A stretch of 64,000 bases of DNA from Brasenia schreberi (GCA_036023115.1 JAYKKT010000061.1:13109501-13173500), one strand, 5' to 3'; numbered from the stretch's first letter, positions 24,597 to 35,210 are shown. Notes: a model not told the origin generated them from the sequence alone. A program made the numbers and translations.

Positions 24597-24757
24597 TATA
24601 TGGGTATAAGTGTACTCACTCTCCATTCTTCAGGCATCTTTTGAATTCTCTATATTTAATTAAATAGTCTTATGAGCCAAGTGAGCTCCATCTCTCCTAG
24701 AATTTTCTATTTTTATATAGGAATATTGTCTAGTCCTACAGATGTATACAAGACTCA

Positions 24758-24887
24758 ATAAGACCAAATTATCCCTAATAAGTGACTTGAATATAAAGCT
24801 ACCTTTAAATTCAACAACAATAAACTAAATTATTCTAACACAAATAATAACTTAGTACAAAACAACTCTACACATTTCCTTCTAATA
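24758..24887 (-). repeat. Copia B 3' LTR, inner part
   Basis: Collinear with 29911-30036 (AAATTATCCCTAATAAGTGA and TTTAAATTCAAC shared). It ends at the polypurine tract. Together with 18995-19156 it restores a 292-bp LTR. Confidence 0.9.
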
Positions 24888-25014
24888 CTCCCCCTCAGGT
24901 TAAGAGGAAAATATTGAGTACTCTCAACTTACTGAGTATATTTTGTAAAACTTCTTTTGGTACTCTCTTAGTAAGTATATCCGTAACTTGATCACATGAC
25001 TTCACATAGGTTAA

Positions 25015-25419
25015 CTAAATTTTCTCACCGGTAACTTTTTCACGAATAAAGTGACAATTAATTTCTATGTGTTTCGTTCTCTCATGTTGGACTGGATTTG
25101 AAGCAATTTGAATAGGTGCTTTACTATCACTAAATAGTCTAGTGGGACCTTGATTCCAAATGTGGAGTTCTCCTAATAATGATTCTAGCCATAAACCTTC
25201 ACACATTCCTTATGCCATTGCTTTGTATTTCGCTTCAGCACTGGACCTTACGACCACATTTTGTTTCTTACTCTTCCATGACACCACATCATTATCTCCA
25301 ACTCGAGTAATATAAGCATATGTGGACTTCCTATCTTCTTTAGAGCCTGTCCAATCTGCATCTGAAAATTTTTTAACCTTTATATGTCCTTGTTTAACTC
25401 CACCCATGTAAGGGATCAC
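25015..25419 (-). pseudogene. Copia B RNase H, fragment
   Basis: Frame 25419-25210 carries the RNase H catalytic start (KKFSDADWTGSKEDRKSTYA) and SAEAKYKAMA. Frame 25206-25015 carries the end (RLFSDSKAPIQIASNPVQHE, then RTKHIEINCHFIREK). A single stop separates the two frames. The N-terminal side of this domain was pushed 3.2 kb away by RTE-B and resumes at 28627. Confidence 0.88.
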
Positions 25420-28400
25420 CCTTGCATTGCCGGTCCCAAGCCCGGATAAAGGAGGGTTGTGTTAGGCTTCTGACAGCCAGCGTAAAACTTCGTCGGATTT
25501 TTACAACATGGATTACAAAAATTATGAGCATTGCTTTGGGGCGTCCCCACCTAGCGACATGCTGCAGAGCTCGAATGCAGTAAAAAGTAAGCAAGGGCCA
25601 CTACATTTTCGCCTGAATGTAGTGAATCAATTGCAGAGAGGGTTCCCACATCATGGATGGGTGTGGGTAAAGAAGTTAGTCTTGCTACATTGCCGCCCGA
25701 ATGTAGCGAAAAATTTTCAGAGAGGGTCTTCGCATTTTGATTATGGACGGATGCGGGGTAAGGAAGCTAGTCCTAGATAATAAGATTCGTATTGGTTCTT
25801 GGAATATCGGAACATTATCCGGTAAGCTAATGGAGGTGGTAGATACTATGATTCGGAAAAAGATTCATATTGTATGTTTACAAGAGACAAAATTTGTTGG
25901 AGAAAAAGCAAAGGAGATAGAGGATACAGGTTTTAAATTATGGTACTCAAGTAAAGAAAAGGCTCGAAACGGAGTTGGTATTATCATAAATAAAGATTTA
26001 AAGGATAGTGTAGTAGACAAACAACGATATGGTAACCGAATCATGACGTTGAAATTAGTGTTAGGAGCAGATGTTTTGAATATAGTTTGTGCTTACACAC
26101 CCCAAGTAGGACTAGAAGATAGTATAAAGACAACTTTTTGGGAAGAGTTAGATAAGGTGTTACAAAAGATTCCACAAAAGGAGATGATTTGTTTAGGAGG
26201 AGACTTAAATGGACATGTCGGTAAAGAGGCATTAGGATATCAAGGGATTCATGAAAACTTTGGTTTTGGGGATATAAATGAGGAAGGTAGGGAGATTTTA
26301 AATTTTGTTATGGCATTTGATTTCTTTATAGTCAATACAATCTTCAAAAAACGAGATGAACATTTAATTACTTATAAGACTGGCTTATCACAAACGCAAA
26401 TTGATTACTTTATTTGTAGAAAAAAGATAGAGCGTGTTGTAAAGATTGCAAGGTAATTCCAGGAGAAAGCTTAACCACCCAACATCGACTTTTAGTTATG
26501 GATTTACAAATAAAAAAATGGACAAAGAAGAAAAGAGTGCATCGAGCTATTCAGACTAAATGGTGGAACCTCAAATGCGAGAAAGAAGATATATTTAAAC
26601 AGAAAGTCCTTCAACGAGATGTTTGGAATTATGTTGGTACACCCTGTGATATGTGGAACAATATGGCTATACATATTAGGAAAGTGGCGAAAGATGTATT
26701 AGGGGTATCTAAGGGAGGTGTACCGGTACAAAAAGAAGCTTGGTTGTGGAGTGAAGTAGTACAAAATAAAATCAAGGCAAAGAGGGCATGTTACAAATTA
26801 CATTATGCTAAGAAAACTAGTGAAACTTTAGAAGCTTATAAGAAAGCGAAAAAGGCCGTTAGTGAAGCAAAAGCTAAGATTTGGGATGACTTATATAAAA
26901 AAGTCAACTCAAAATAGGGTGAAAGAGATATTTTTAGGATAGCTAGGGCTAGAGATAAGAAAACTAAAGATCTTAATTATGTCAGATGCATAAAAGACGA
27001 GGATGAAAAAATTCTAGTGGCAAATGATGATATAAGAAATAGATGGAAAAACTATTTTTATAATCTTTTTAATGAAAATAAAGATGTTAGTATTAGTTTA
27101 GGAGATTTAGCCAAGTCAGAAAAGTATATAAACCATAATTTCTACCGACGTATTCAAAAGAATGAAGTCAAAGAGGCTCTTATACATATGAAGGGTGGTA
27201 AATCGGTAGGACCAGATAATATTCCTATAGAAGTTTGGAAAATACTAGGAGAAATAGGAATCATTTGGCTTACAAGACTATTTAATGAAATATGGAAAAA
27301 CCAAAAGATGCCCGAGGAATGGAGAGCAAGTACACTTATACCCATATATAAGAACAAGGGAGACATTCAAAATTGTGTGAATTATCAAGGTATCAAGTTA
27401 ATGAGCCATACTATGAAATTATGGGAAAGAATTATCGAACTTAGGTTAAGACAAGTATCAAGTACAACAGAGAACCAATTTGGATTCATGCCAGGCAGAT
27501 CTACTATTGAAGCGATTCACCTTTTGAGACGTCTTATGAAACATTTTAGAGGAAAAGAGAAAGACCTTCACATGATATTTATTGATCTAGAAAAAGCTTA
27601 TGATAGGGTACCGGGGGAGGTTCTTTGGAGAACTTTGGAAAAAAGAAGTATCCCATTGACATATATTAACCTTATAAGAGACATGAATGATGGTGCAAAA
27701 ACATGTGTGAGGACTCATGAAGAAACGACAGACTTCTTTGAAGTTAATATTGGGTTACATCAAGGATCAACATTAAGTCCATACTTATTTATAATGGTGA
27801 TGGATGAGTTAACAAAACATATTCAAGATGAAGTACCTTGGTGTATGTTATTTGCAGATGATATTGTATTAGTGGAGGAGTCTAAGGAAAAAGTTAAGCA
27901 AAGGCCTCCGACTTAGTAGAACAAAGACAGAATATATGGAATGTAAGTTTGATCATTTGGTTACCTCAGAGGACATAGAAATTAAAATTGGCACACATTG
28001 CATCCCCCAAAAGTAAAGTTTTAAATACCTAGGGTCAATTTTTCAGAGTGATGGAAGAATTGATGGAGATGTTATTGGTTGGTTAAAATGGAGAGGAGCA
28101 TCAGGTATTCTTTGTGATAAGAAGATACCATTAAAGTTAAAAGGTAAATATTATAGAGCTGCAATTAGGCCTGCCATGTTTTATGGTTGAGTGTTGGGCA
28201 GTTAATCATCACATGTACAAAAGATGTCTGTGACAGAAATGAAGATGGTGAGATGGATGAGTGGTCATACAAGAAAAGACCGTATACATAATGAGGTTAT
28301 TAGAAACAAATTAGGAGTGGCACCAATAGATGATAAAATGACAGAATATCGTTTAAGATGGTTTGGACATATAGAAAGAAGATCAAAAGAAGAACCAGTA

Positions 28401-28613
28401 AGAAGGTTAGAAAAACTAAATTTGGAAAGTATTAAAAGTGGTAGAGGACAACCACAAAAGTGTTGGAAAGAAACAATAAAGAATGATCTAGCTGATTGTG
28501 AGTTAACTGCTAACATGGCACACAATAGGGATTTGTGGAAACAAAGAATCCATGTAGCCGAGCCCGTCTAGTATGGGAAAAGGCTTAGTTGTTGTTGTTG
28601 TTGTTGTTGTTTG
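25396..28613 (+). mobile_element. RTE-B: nearly full-length RTE-clade LINE
   Basis: A 3.2-kb LINE on the plus strand, opposite to copia B. It has a 5' leader of about 340 bp, an endonuclease, a reverse transcriptase with FADD motif, a C-terminal domain and a 3' tail ending GGCTTAGTTG plus TTG repeats rather than poly-A, as in plant RTE elements. It is flanked by TATGTCCTTGTTT at 25383-25395 and 28614-28626, an exact 13-bp target-site duplication. It split the copia B RNase H region. The exact duplication and long open frames suggest that it is younger than its host element. Confidence 0.95.
25737..28571 (+). pseudogene. RTE-B endonuclease-reverse transcriptase, broken
   Basis: Frame 25737-26456 is an APE-type endonuclease: IGSWNIGTLSGK, then CLQETKF (catalytic Glu), then CLGGDLNGHVG (Asp and Asn), then SQTQIDYF. 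Frame 26498-26917 begins inside the last endonuclease block (TQHRLLVMD is just before it) and holds a Lys-rich connector. Frame 27017-27916 is the RT: GGKSVGPDNIPIEVWK, then MPEEWRASTLIPIYK, then FIDLEKAYDRVP, then HQGSTLSPYLF, then MLFADDIVLVEES. Frame 28224-28571 is the C-terminal part (MKMVRWMSGHTRKDRI, then LRWFGHIERRS). Breaks: a frameshift near 26440, an in-frame TAG at 26915-26917, a deletion just after the FADD motif near 27900, and stops near 28190. The enzyme nicks target DNA and reverse-transcribes the element RNA there. This copy cannot do so unaided. Confidence 0.93.
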
Positions 28614-28626
28614 TATGTCCTTGTTT

Positions 28627-29420
28627 GGAGTCGAATATCCCAAGTCTTGGAGTAGTTTTCAAATATCATAATATTTTATACATGTACTTTCATATGATAT
28701 TTTATTGGTTGATGCATAAATCTCCTTACAATGCCAATAGCATATGATATGTCAGGACGTGTAATGTAGTGTGAAGTGAGATAGGGGATGTTTTCCTTTT
28801 CTACGAGTGTTGATTGAGATGGACCAACAATAATCAAACTCCTTTCTAAAATTTTATGAGCCTCTTCTCTTATCAGAAGTGAGTAAATAATTTGCAAGGA
28901 GGGAAGTTCTTCTCTACCAAGTATATTTCCTTTGACTGACTTACTCAAAGTCTAAAGATAGTCCCCATAGCAAATAAAAAATCTTCTCTATTGTGTCTCT
29001 GCAATTTTCCTTTTGGTACAAGTTTCACACTAAGTTGGAGAATAATATTCCAACTCCTCCCATATACCTCATAGTTCATTATAGCGTTCACTCACTGAGC
29101 ATTCTTCTTGTCTATATATTCTAATTTGAGCGATAATTTCATATTTCTTGGTTATATTCTTCTTTCTAGAGTAAGCATCTTCAATGGCTTTCCAAATTTT
29201 ACGAGCAGAATCAAGATGCATAAAAGTGTGGCTCACAGAAGGAACTATAGATTGAAGAATCTATGATGATACCAAGGCGTTCTCTCTTTGCTACTTTAAG
29301 AAAAAATTGGAAGTTTGTGCAGGTTTAGGACACTCTGTTGTGACATTCTAATTTGCCATGCTCTTCAAGGGCTAACTCTATAGATTTGGTCCAATGTTCA
29401 TAATTTTTTTCATCGAATCG
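28627..29420 (-). pseudogene. Copia B gag joined to the tail of RT
   Basis: From 29420 downward the minus strand reads a copia gag of the UBN2 type (NYEHWTKSIELALEEHGKLE, then ARKIWKAIEDAYSRKKN, then ECSVSERYNEL), with stops. Frame 28948-28676 starts with the end of gag (GNILGREELPSLQIIYSLLI) and passes without a break into the end of RT (YITRPDISYAIGIVRRFMHQ). Everything normally between them (zinc knuckle, protease, integrase, most of RT) is absent. The sequence continues into RNase H beyond the RTE-B insertion. It is therefore an internally deleted derivative that would depend on proteins from intact relatives. Confidence 0.85.
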
Positions 29421-29737
29421 GATGTTTGTGAGTTTAAAATGTTCTATCTTCTCTTATTTTTTCAAAGATGTCTCCTACAACCTTCTCCATGCCTTAAACC
29501 TCACTAGGGCCTCTTTGGGAGGTGTGGAGACTGCCTCGAGATGCATGTAGGTTGCATCGAGGTTTGTGAAGGTTCAACTCTTTGTGATACGTGCGATTTC
29601 TATTGAAATCTCCTCCTTACCTTTGATGTTTATACACTTCTTCTTAAATCCTAGGTTCCAATACTTGGAACATCCTAAAACCCCTTTTTTTAATCTTCAA
29701 ACTTACATACGGATTGCAACCACAATTGCAACCACAT

Positions 29738-29749
29738 GCTCTGACACCA
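29738..29749 (-). other. Copia B primer-binding site
   Basis: Minus-strand TGGTGTCAGAGC directly abuts the 5' LTR. This is the usual copia site for tRNA-Met with one change (TGGTATCAGAGC). Confidence 0.88.
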
Positions 29750-30036
29750 TGTTCATTAAAAATGTGGAGAATAAAAAATTGAATCGGCAATCAGCAATGG
29801 AAGAAAATGGAGTGTGGTTCACTTGCAACAACTGCACTCTCTCTCATCTTTTCTTGTTTCAACACTTATTGTTTAAGCCTTATTAGTTTATTATATACAT
29901 GACTCAATAGGACCAAATTACCCCTAATAAGTGACTTGAATATAAAGCTACCTTTAAATTCAACTACAACAAACTAAATTATTCTAACACACATAATAAC
30001 TTAGTACAAAAAAAGTCTGCACATTTCCTTCTAACA
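29750..30036 (-). repeat. Copia B 5' LTR
   Basis: 287 bp starting TGTTCATT and ending CTAACA on the plus strand. The two parts of the 3' LTR (18995-19156 and 24758-24887) match it in order. Confidence 0.92.
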
Positions 30037-30041
30037 GCATC

Positions 30042-30482
30042 TAACTGCTATCAGTGCGTAGAACCTTTTGCTTGCTTATATTGTTCATTTATGCTCCTTC
30101 TAGCAGGGAATTGTTCCATCATCTTGAGACTTTGTTGATGTTGTCTTGGCTTGACTACCATCTTTCATGATTCCTATGAATTTTATTTCTTGAGCAAAAA
30201 TTATGTATATGCTTGACACACAGATATCCCTTCAGTATGTTTTCATTCCCCATGCATATCTGGTTTGATTGATCAAGCTGGTGCATCACAAATTATTGTA
30301 GAAAGTAGACAGTCCATTTTGTACTATTATTATCATTATGATGATGTTATTACTGTTGCAGTTCACATCTTGAATCATTTTATGTTTCCGGACTATGTGA
30401 GTCAAGTTTTTGCCATCATGGAATGATGATGACAGAGTTAATCAAACCGCTCAGTTTCACTTCTGGTATCTACTGCCTACAG
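30042..30482 (+). other. Last part of the presumed LOG-like intron
   Basis: AT- and T-rich, with a pyrimidine stretch ending in TACAG at 30478-30482 just before the recognised exon. No exon found. The methionine-led frame from 30410 into the exon is intron read-through. Confidence 0.5.
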
Positions 30483-31640
30483 GTTGGAAAGGAGATGCAA
30501 AAGTGTTATGTTATCAACTCATTCACAGGCTTGGAAGAGGAGTTGTTTATCTGGGTTCTTCGAGAATAATGACAGACCATCCACATTATACCCAAACTTT
30601 TGAACTGGGGAGGGAGGCCAGTCAAATGTATATTCTATATGTTTTTCTTTCGACTCATGCTTTTAGAAATTTAGAAACTAACAAGAGTTGAATCTAATAA
30701 AACAACGATAACAGTGTTTTCTGGCCCGATGATGCTACAAGCAGAATATCTGAATTATTCACGTACTGAAGGTAGCAACAGGAATAATTGATGAGTTTAC
30801 CCCAACTTGCTTCCTGTATGAAGCCCTTTTCGTATGTTATTATGTGTGGGTACACAAATAAATTGCATTATTCGAGGCTTGGTAGATGCATGACATTTGC
30901 ATCCGAATAAATCCTTGAGGTCAAGTTGAAGCTGGTGAATGACAAAGAGATGTGTTCCTTCTGCAGATAGCAAAGCTGTTGGACTGCACTTCCTGGATGG
31001 GCGCGGGACCTGGCCTGATGGATGCAGCAGTAAAAGGAGCTCTTGAGGCAGGAAAACCTGTTGGTGGGCTAAAAATAAGAAAGGAGGCTGGTGAATGGAT
31101 TGCATCAAGCATTCATCCTTACCTTCCTCCCGGAACGTAGTAAATGTGCAGGTGAGTTCCCATCTCGAACAATGTCTTTAATCAGTTCCTCTATAAGTCA
31201 CTTCCATGGTATCATTGTGGGCAATTGCCATGCCAAGTGAAAATATTATTTGATATTATAATTGCAGATTTTTCTCTGCACGGAAACATGGCCTTGTGGA
31301 TGCAGCTATTAGGAATAGTTCTTCTGACAGAACAGCCATTGTTGCTTTGCCTGGTGGAATAGGCACCCTGGATGAGTTGTTTGAGATATTGGCTTTGATT
31401 CAGTTACAGAGGATAGGATCGAACTTCCCTGTTCCTTTCCTGTTGATGAATTATGACTCTTTTTACTCGAAATTTCTGGACTTCCTCGATGACTGTAAGC
31501 AATGGGGTACTGTCTCTGAGGGAGAGGTTTCTTCTCTGTGGAAGGTCTGTAGTGGAAACCGTGAAGCACTTGATTATTTAGCTGAGTTTTATGTTCTCTG
31601 TGAGAGGTTAGGCACTGTCTCCTTGGAGAAGAAAGGATAG
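30483..31640 (+). CDS. LOG-like Rossmann-fold protein, 3' exons (possible pseudogene)
   Basis: Three exons of a protein in the LOG / 'lysine decarboxylase' family. True LOG enzymes release active cytokinin bases from their riboside monophosphates; this divergent plastid-type branch has no assigned reaction that I can vouch for. Exon 30483-30616: GDAKVLCYQLIHRLGRGVVY, ending in GRE. Exon 30967-31151: IAKLLDCTSWMGAGPGLMDA, then GALEAGKPVGG. Exon 31268-31640: FFSARKHGLVDAAIR, then the family motif PGGIGTLDELFE, ending at TAG 31638-31640. The Arg-Lys of ARKHG and the Glu after GGIGT match the conserved active-site positions of LOGs. Oddities: the first intron keeps frame only with a GC donor at 30617, and the middle exon holds TAG TAA at 31138-31143, six bases before the conserved CR. 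A donor at 31137 instead of 31152 would skip both stops in frame. 3' UTR follows to about 31900. Confidence 0.8.
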
Positions 31641-34600
31641 AGTTTTCCCTTGATGTTGAAGGTGTGATGGTTTGATCTAAGAAGTCCTTTTGGCCCAGAA
31701 TACTCCCACTCTGTTCAGGTGTTCGAACACAGAGCCTTTGCCTAAGTTGCAGACTTCTTTCCTGGTAGGCTGTGTCAGTTGCTTGCCACCAGAACCTGCA
31801 GGGTTTAAGTTTTGTTGTATTGCAAATATTTTCAGTAAACTTATGCTGGTTTGTTGATTGATTATGACTACTTTTATTGTGTCATTGATGAACAAATTGG
31901 AGAGAAACAATCAAGTTGGGGAATCCAGATGCTTGATGTTCATTGCAAATAAGCGTTGCCAAGATCTGACAAAATTTTCTCCACTAAACCATGTAGAAGG
32001 AAAATGACCTTTATTCATATAGTATTGGTTTCCTTTTCTTCTTAATCCTGTCTCTTATGACGAAGAGAGATCACAATCATAATCGGGTGAAGCCCAGAGA
32101 AGCCCTGTTTTTCTGTTATTTGTACTGGTTGGAACTGTGCGTGTGCTGTGCGTGAAAGACTCTGTCCGGTGGCAAAAGAATATGCTTACATGAAAGACCT
32201 GTTCTGTTCATCTTCATGGATCACCTCTATATGATGCATATACGTTTGCAGCTAATTTCTATTCTAATATTTATAATAATGAATGATTCCGACCATCTAA
32301 CCCATAACCATTAGAAAGCTTGCTTTCCCATTTCAAAAACAGCTTCCACTTATTAGGTCCAGAGTTGTTTCCCGCATCCATACCATGTGCCAATAACCAT
32401 TGCAATGCTACCTTTTCGACACATCGATATTTCACCGCCTGGCTTCAAGTATGTGTGTGTGAGAGAGAGAGAGAGAGAGTATAAGCATATGCTGAGATTT
32501 CGCTAGTAATAAGCGTCTGAAGAGTAGCTGGTAAGAGATTCATGACCCAAGCCACCCCTATATATAGGTCTCCAACCTCTTGTTAGCGATCCTTGTCTAC
32601 CCAAGGATAAAAGCCTTTCACCATTTCAATTTCGCAGTGAAGGACAAGTACTCTACCTAATGAACTCATAATAGCATCCCATAACTGAAACCCCCCTTAT
32701 GAATAGGACGTTTGCTTGATGTAAAACCTAAAACGGATACCACAATGACTTGGCAGTACGCAATTGAACCACTGCTTCTCAAATACTTACAAATGAAGTG
32801 TTTTGGTTCTTTAAATCAAGTTCCTCGACCTTGTATTTCGTCTTTCAAAAAACTTGCAGCAAGAGTAACAAGAGAATGGACTGACGAATATTTGAGTTGG
32901 TCTCCATCTCAAGGCTCAACCGGTACAGGATGCAAAAGAATGACTAAACCACATCTGGTTCATTGATACCACATCATGTCTCAAGCTTGAAGTGATGCAA
33001 GGAGGTCCCGAGAATCCATCTCTAGAGGGGATGGCACTCACAGGGGCAGAGCGCAGCTGATCCTTCGTATGCTTTGGCATATAAAAGACTTACAACATCT
33101 AGGTAACGAGAATCCACTGGTTTCTGCATGCACTAGCATATGGCATACCGGCTTAAAACCAACCAGTGAACATTTATTCTTCAAATTAGATTGTGTTCTC
33201 ATTTTGTCAAGGGATTATAACCAGCTAGCGACTTTAGATGGAAGCAAAGGACCCCAAAGTCAAGGCAAAATTTCTATTCATGGCTCCACACTGGCCTTAT
33301 AACAGGAAGGTGCTGAGAGAACGTCATCTTTAGATTCCAAGTTTTCTGTACTGCATTGTGTTTGTCACCTCCTGGGCATCTAGTTGATCAGCCATAGCGA
33401 CCTATCCAAATCTACAGCCTTTTGATCCAGAGCAAGCATTATATTCTGATCCTCAGTCCCCAACCAATAATCAAACACCTTTCTTTTTCTTCTTTCCGCC
33501 ACTATGAATCTTGGGAAGGAATCTCCCCGAGTGAGTAGAAATAAGCATGTTCATGTTTTCAGCACCCAGTCATGGGCTTAGCTTTTAAAAAATTACAATT
33601 CCCCTGCTACTTGAATTAAGCATGCAACAAATCATGGATTCATCTAATTTTCTTGAATAAGCAGGGGAAACACTTTCCTGCTGCTAGTGTCACCCCCATA
33701 CAAAACAAAACAAAATCAACTTTCGGGTTACAAAAGTAGAAGTTCAAGTTAATTGAGTATGGTGCCAATAAGCTTTCACCTTGTTTATTTGTTTGTAGAT
33801 GAAGAAGGGCCTTAATGTGGAACCACTAACACTTTCTTAGTTATGCTGTTATTGTGACCCATATAATGCCAAAGTTATTGGATATGGCTGTGGGTTATCT
33901 TCTATATCCAAGATTATACATGCTAGAATCTACATGAGTTCTTACTTATCATAAGTGAGGTTTCTTTCATTGCAAGATGCATCCCCAGAACATTAGGCGG
34001 CAATATGACCCTTTGAAACACAGTTTCAAAATCATCAGGTAAACACAGTGATGAAGTTCATTTGGTCAAACTAGGCTTTGTCGAATTGCCTGAAGCAACC
34101 TGGATTGGAACAAAGAAAAGCTTAATTGGCAGTTAATGATATTGAAAATTTTGAGTATCTATTACATTTTGCTGATTTAGGATGCTAGGGAAATTCAATT
34201 CAATTAGGTTGGCAGATTCTTTGGATCTTTTTGGAAAATAATATGATTCAAAAGTCTGGTTCTGACATCCGTGGTTTGCTCAAAGTTCCACAATATGGCA
34301 GAAGCCAAAAGCGATGTTCATCCAGAAGGGACAATATCATCTTTTCGGAAGGCTTAACATGGATATGGTATAGCGATTTACTTTACACTTGTAGGGTGTC
34401 CACGCCCTATCTTGATTGGGCTCAATGAATAGCTAAACACAGTTTTGTTCTGTTAACTTTTCAATTCGTACTTGCCCTTTGATTTGTGAATCCACTGCAC
34501 TAAAGCTTTTTGTCATTCACCAGTCACCGTAATCAATACCCCAAAAATACAAAAGAGTTTATAAAATAGCAAAGACTTTTCAATTACCTACAAAATCGCA

Positions 34601-34828
34601 TGAAGTCCATAGCACTCCATGTGCAGATAGTGCTGAACACATTGAATCTCTAGGAGTGTTCCAGGAAAAACATAGCCTAGCAAGTGTATTGGCTGTGATT
34701 TAACTTACTCAAATATCAACATGGAACGTGCAGAAATCTATGAAATTAAATTTGAGGGTTGGAGTTACTAGACGATCTTGAAGTAACGTAACAGTTAACA
34801 TTTTCCAAAGTTTCATTGCAGAGAATAC
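31641..34828. other. Intergenic stretch, no gene recognised
   Basis: Includes the probable 3' UTR of the LOG-like gene, a GT/GA microsatellite at about 32454-32479 and moderately AT-rich DNA. Several 60-85 codon frames (for example 32712-32966 and 33069-33302) match nothing I know and have no supporting context. Confidence 0.5.
32454..32479. repeat. (GT)n(GA)n microsatellite
   Basis: A short GT run passes directly into a GA run. Confidence 0.9.
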
Positions 34829-35210
34829 CTGGAAAGCTCAAAGCAAGTCCAGTTGCACATCCTGCAACACCCGCATTAATCACTGCAAACCAGAATATGC
34901 ACGCATTATGCATGATCTTCCCTGAAAGTTAAAAGTAACAGACCATCCAAACGATAAATATATGACATACCATCATTTTTGCCACGCAATCTCAAGGCAG
35001 GCCACAGGACTATGTACTCCAGATAGAACAGCAAATGTCTATGAATAAAATATTCAAGGTAAAGGAACACTGAGAAGAAAATTATACATCAAATGAATGA
35101 CGGTGATAAATCATTTCAAAAACAAATGAGAACAGGATAGTGAACCTTAGCAGAGGACACTGCATCAGCTAATGACCCTTCAAATCCTTTCTTCCTTACC
35201 AAACCGGGGC
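34829..35210 (-). pseudogene. Tim17/22/23-family (HP30/TRIC-like) gene fragment
   Basis: Three exons on the minus strand with GT..AG borders. Exon 35210-35146: PGLVRKKGFEGSLADAVSSA and K. Exon 35038-34971: TFAVLSGVHSPVAC, then, one frame off, LRLRGKND. Exon 34882-34829: VINAGVAGCATGLALSFPG. The order matches plant Tim17-family proteins of the HP30/TRIC type, which sit in organelle inner membranes and take part in import of protein or tRNA. The middle exon is 68 bp. The neighbouring splice phases require 3n+1, and the family pattern has about five more bases between the Cys and the LRG block, so a small deletion breaks the frame. No first exon, C-terminal part or SAM domain was found nearby. 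It is most likely a gene relic; a sequencing error is the alternative. Confidence 0.6.

Larger units (their letters stand above)
19157..24744 (-). mobile_element. RTE-A: 5'-truncated RTE LINE, itself split by a hAT element
   Basis: The minus-strand 3' end reads TATGGGAAAAGGCTTAGTTG followed by TTG repeats, seen at 19157-19195 as CAA repeats. Further up the minus strand the sequence matches the RT and 3' domain of RTE-B, including the MPEEWR-STLIPIY motif at 24590-24637. The 5' end is truncated within the RT region at about 24733-24744. TATACAGGACTCA (19144-19156) and TATACAAGACTCA (24745-24757) flank it as a 13-bp target-site duplication with one change. It sits in the 3' LTR of copia B. About 1.4 kb remains once the hAT insertion is removed. 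Many stops show that it is dead. Confidence 0.92.
18995..30036 (-). mobile_element. Copia B: deleted copia element with nested insertions
   Basis: The 5' LTR is 29750-30036 (287 bp, TG..CA). The 3' LTR starts at 18995 and is split by a LINE, with its second part at 24758-24887. The flanking 5-mers GCATT (18990-18994) and GCATC (30037-30041) fit a target-site duplication. A primer site TGGTGTCAGAGC (minus, 29738-29749) abuts the 5' LTR, and a strong polypurine tract CCTGAGGGGGAG (minus, 24888-24899) abuts the 3' LTR. Without the insertions the element is only about 2.2 kb. It retains gag, the end of RT and RNase H, but no zinc knuckle, protease or integrase. It lies inside the presumed LOG-like intron. 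Confidence 0.9.

Noticed and set aside
30410..30482. Methionine-led extension of the LOG-like exon
   Set aside because: The sequence before 30483 has a pyrimidine tract and TACAG acceptor. The reading is intronic and unlike the family.
32560..32700. Possible tRNA or organelle-derived insert
   Set aside because: TTAGGTAGAGTACTTG on the minus strand looks tRNA-like for a few bases, but no paired acceptor or T-arm could be built.
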